This document shows positions 3,911-6,326 of a stretch of 6,326 bases of DNA, piece by piece. The stretch spans positions 1 to 6,326 of the forward strand of contig JAFQJY010000153.1 of assembly GCA_017414845.1 (NCBI GenBank), written 5' to 3'. Positions within the stretch are counted from its first letter, which is position 1. Each line of letters starts with the position of its first letter. A program made the translations under genes and the position numbers. The DNA comes from Alphaproteobacteria bacterium (lineage in GTDB: Bacteria; Pseudomonadota; Alphaproteobacteria; RF32; UBA3637). Under the pieces are notes generated by a model. That model searched no databases. It was not told the DNA's origin and saw only the letters and a program-made list of their open reading frames with translations.

Positions 3911-6326
3911 ATGACAACATTAACAACGGATATTATGCCGGTTTGTGTAGAAGACGAAATGAAAAAGTCCTATTTGGACTATGCGATGAGTGTTATTGTT
4001 TCTCGTGCGCTTCCTGATGTACGAGACGGATTAAAGCCGGTTCATCGTCGTATTTTGTTTTCTATGTATGAAAACGGGTATGAATATAATAAACCTTTCA
4101 GAAAATCGGCACGTATCGTCGGTGATGTTATGGGTAAATATCACCCGCACGGCGATAGTGCGATTTATGAAGCAATGGTGCGTATGGCACAGCCGTTCTC
4201 TATGCGTGTTCCTCTGATTTCAAGTCAGGGAAACTTCGGTTCAATGGATGGCGATAAAGCAGCTGCCATGCGTTATACAGAGGCTCGCCTCGGGTATTCA
4301 TCACATTGGCTTTTGGAAGATATTGACAAGGATACGGTAGATTTCAGACCTAACTATGATGAAAGTTGTTCGGAACCGGTTGTGTTGCCGGCTCGTTTCC
4401 CGAACTTACTTGTCAACGGTTCCGGTGGTATTGCTGTGGGTATGGCGACTAATATTGCTCCTCATAATTTGGGGGAAGTTTTGGACGCTTGTATCGCTAT
4501 TATTGATAATCCTGATATCACATGTGAAGAATTGCATGAAATTGTGCCGGCCCCTGATTTCCCGACCGGAGGTATTATTTTAGGACGTGGTGCTTCTCGT
4601 TCTGCTGCGCTGACGGGACGTGGTTCTATTATCGTTCGTGGTCGTTGCTCTATTGAGGAAATCAAAAAAGATAAACAGGCGATTATTATCACGGAAATAC
4701 CGTATCAGGTCAATAAGGCTGCCATGATTCAGAGAATGGCCGAACTTGTGAAAGAAAAAGTCATTGAAGGTATTTCTGATTTGCGTGACGAATCAGACAG
4801 AGAGGGCGTTCGTGTCGTCGTTGAATTAAAACGTGAGGCACAGGCTGAGGTTGTTTTAAATCAACTTTATAAATACACACCGCTTCAGAGCAGTTTCCCT
4901 GTCAATTCCTTGGCCTTGAACGGTGGTCGTCCGGAAGTGATGAATTTGGAGGCGATTTTACGGGCCTTTATTGCTTTCCGTGAAGAGGTGATTCGTCGTC
5001 GGACAATTTATAATCTGAATAAATCAAGAGACAGAGCGCATTTGTTGGTTGGTTTAGCCATTGCTGTTGCTAATATTGATAAAGTTATTGAAATGATAAA
5101 GACATCACCGGATCCGGCAGTTGCTAAACGCTTATTGATGGAAACAAGATGGGGGGCTTATGATGTTGAACCCTTGATTGAATTGATTGACGAGCCGGAC
5201 AGAAAAGTCGTCAACGGCTGTTATTTCTTATCCGAAGCACAGGCCAGAGGTATTTTGGAACTGAAACTCCAACGGTTGACAGGTTTGGAACGTGATAAAA
5301 TTCATGCTGAAGTCGGCGAGTTGAGTGTTATTATTAAAGATTTGCTTGATATTTTGGCATCTCATGAACGTTTATACGGGATTATGCGTGATGAATTTGT
5401 TAAAGTGAAAGATGAGTTTGCAACGCCTCGTTTAACGACGATTGAAGATGTTGAATTTGAACAGGATATTGAGGACTTGATACCTCGTGAAGATATGATT
5501 ATCACAGTAACAAGTACCGGTTATATCAAACGAGTTCCTTTATCAACCTATCGTGCACAGCATCGTGGAGGAAAGGGACGGAGCGGAACATCTTTACGTG
5601 AGGAAGATCAGGTTATTAAGATTTTCCCTGCCTGTACACATGATCCGATATTGTTCTTCTCTAATAAAGGAATGGTTTATAAGATGAAAGCCTATCGTTT
5701 GCCGGAGGGAAGTCCTCAAAGTCTCGGTAAGGCTTTAATCAATCTGCTTCCGTTGGAACAGGATGAGAAAATTACGACAATGTTGACGCTTCCGGAAAAA
5801 CAAGAGGATTGCAAGGATTTGAGTGCTATGTTTGCAACAAGTTCCGGTAATATCCGTCGGAGTCGGTTGGATGATTTCTATAATGTCAACAGCAACGGTA
5901 AGATTGCGATGAAACTGGATGAGGGGGATAAACTTGTAGATGTTCAGATTTGTCGTGAAGATCAAGATATCTTGATTTCATCAAGTGGTGGTCGTGCTAT
6001 TCGTTTCCCTGTTGAAACACTTAGAATCGTTGCTTCTCGTTCTTCTATCGGTGTTCGTGGAATGAAACTCGGTAAGGATGAAGAAGTTGTTTCTATGTCC
6101 ATTATTGACCATGCTTTTGCTGATACGGAAAAGAGAGATGCCTATCTTAAAATGGCAATTGCTAAACGGCGTGCTATGGGAACGGCGTCAGAAGAGGATA
6201 CTTTTGATGCAGAAGAGGGCGATACAACCGAAAATACATTGCTTAGTGCCGAAGAATTTGAGAAAATGGAAACGGCAGAGCAGTTTATGCTCGGCTCGCT
6301 CAATATTTCGGAAACGGCGCGTGTCA
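3911..6326 (+). CDS. gyrA: DNA gyrase subunit A (partial, 3' end beyond the window)
   Basis: Open from ATG 3911 to the window edge: 805 codons without a stop. GyrA cuts and rejoins DNA in the A2B2 gyrase that adds negative supercoils. The N-terminal winged-helix and tower region (1-500) has [27 protein letters not shown], the [18 protein letters not shown] quinolone-region helix, and [10 protein letters not shown] with the DNA-linking Tyr122, numbered as in E. coli. Quinolone positions 83 and 87 are Ser and Glu. The beta-pinwheel C-terminal domain (from about 525) carries a GyrA box, QHRGGKG (550-556), which separates it from ParC. The usual form is QRRGGKG. Residues about 752-792 form an acidic insertion within the pinwheel, a mark of alphaproteobacterial GyrA. 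The final blade and C-terminus lie outside. There are two Trp codons, both TGG, and no in-frame TGA. ssb lies 50 bases upstream. Confidence 0.97.
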   Translation, partial: MTTLTTDIMPVCVEDEMKKSYLDYAMSVIVSRALPDVRDGLKPVHRRILFSMYENGYEYNKPFRKSARIVGDVMGKYHPHGDSAIYEAMVRMAQPFSMRVPLISSQGNFGSMDGDKAAAMRYTEARLGYSSHWLLEDIDKDTVDFRPNYDESCSEPVVLPARFPNLLVNGSGGIAVGMATNIAPHNLGEVLDACIAIIDNPDITCEELHEIVPAPDFPTGGIILGRGASRSAALTGRGSIIVRGRCSIEEIKKDKQAIIITEIPYQVNKAAMIQRMAELVKEKVIEGISDLRDESDREGVRVVVELKREAQAEVVLNQLYKYTPLQSSFPVNSLALNGGRPEVMNLEAILRAFIAFREEVIRRRTIYNLNKSRDRAHLLVGLAIAVANIDKVIEMIKTSPDPAVAKRLLMETRWGAYDVEPLIELIDEPDRKVVNGCYFLSEAQARGILELKLQRLTGLERDKIHAEVGELSVIIKDLLDILASHERLYGIMRDEFVKVKDEFATPRLTTIEDVEFEQDIEDLIPREDMIITVTSTGYIKRVPLSTYRAQHRGGKGRSGTSLREEDQVIKIFPACTHDPILFFSNKGMVYKMKAYRLPEGSPQSLGKALINLLPLEQDEKITTMLTLPEKQEDCKDLSAMFATSSGNIRRSRLDDFYNVNSNGKIAMKLDEGDKLVDVQICREDQDILISSSGGRAIRFPVETLRIVASRSSIGVRGMKLGKDEEVVSMSIIDHAFADTEKRDAYLKMAIAKRRAMGTASEEDTFDAEEGDTTENTLLSAEEFEKMETAEQFMLGSLNISETARV

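Noticed and set aside
4356..4692. Open frames on both strands inside gyrA, and another on the - strand at 5735-5965
   Set aside because: They overlap highly conserved GyrA sequence and read as low-complexity shadow translations.
3911..6326. ParC (topoisomerase IV subunit A) instead of GyrA
   Set aside because: The near-complete GyrA box, the long pinwheel with its acidic insertion, and the ssb neighbour all favour GyrA.

Overview
This window looks like an ordinary housekeeping stretch of an AT-rich alphaproteobacterial chromosome. The lineage call rests on four things. One small gene matches the mainly alphaproteobacterial DUF3126 family. GyrA carries the long acidic insertion in its C-terminal domain that is typical of alphaproteobacterial GyrA. 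ssb lies directly upstream of gyrA, an order common in that class. SufE and DusA also have a proteobacterial look. An uncultured or host-associated lineage would fit the base composition, but that is only a guess.

Layout: the window opens with the last 29 codons of an exodeoxyribonuclease III gene (xth) on the + strand. It overlaps tail to tail, by 9 bases, with a dusA-type tRNA-dihydrouridine synthase gene on the - strand. A short divergent promoter region (1015-1091) separates dusA from a tightly packed + strand operon: a DUF3126 protein, a 511-residue exported protein of unknown function, and the Fe-S cluster sulfur-transfer protein SufE. A strong intrinsic terminator (3272-3304) closes the operon. 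After it comes a clear promoter driving ssb and then gyrA, with no terminator between them. gyrA is open for 805 codons and runs off the right edge.

No mobile element, CRISPR array, RNA gene or defence system is visible. The most notable signal is in ssb. Its reading frame is complete and conserved from the start to the DEIPF tail, except for a TGA at codon 41, where relatives usually have Arg or Lys. The exported-protein gene also ends in TGA, followed one codon later by TAA that abuts the sufE start. No other gene in the window has a TGA, either in frame or as its stop; the others that end here use TAA or TAG. This could be a point nonsense mutation, a base-calling error, programmed or suppressor-tRNA readthrough, or a genome that reads UGA as an amino acid. 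The ten TGG Trp codons in the window argue against heavy use of UGA as Trp.

Functionally the genes cover DNA repair (xth), tRNA modification (dusA), Fe-S assembly (sufE), and replication and topology (ssb, gyrA). The two middle genes have unknown roles.
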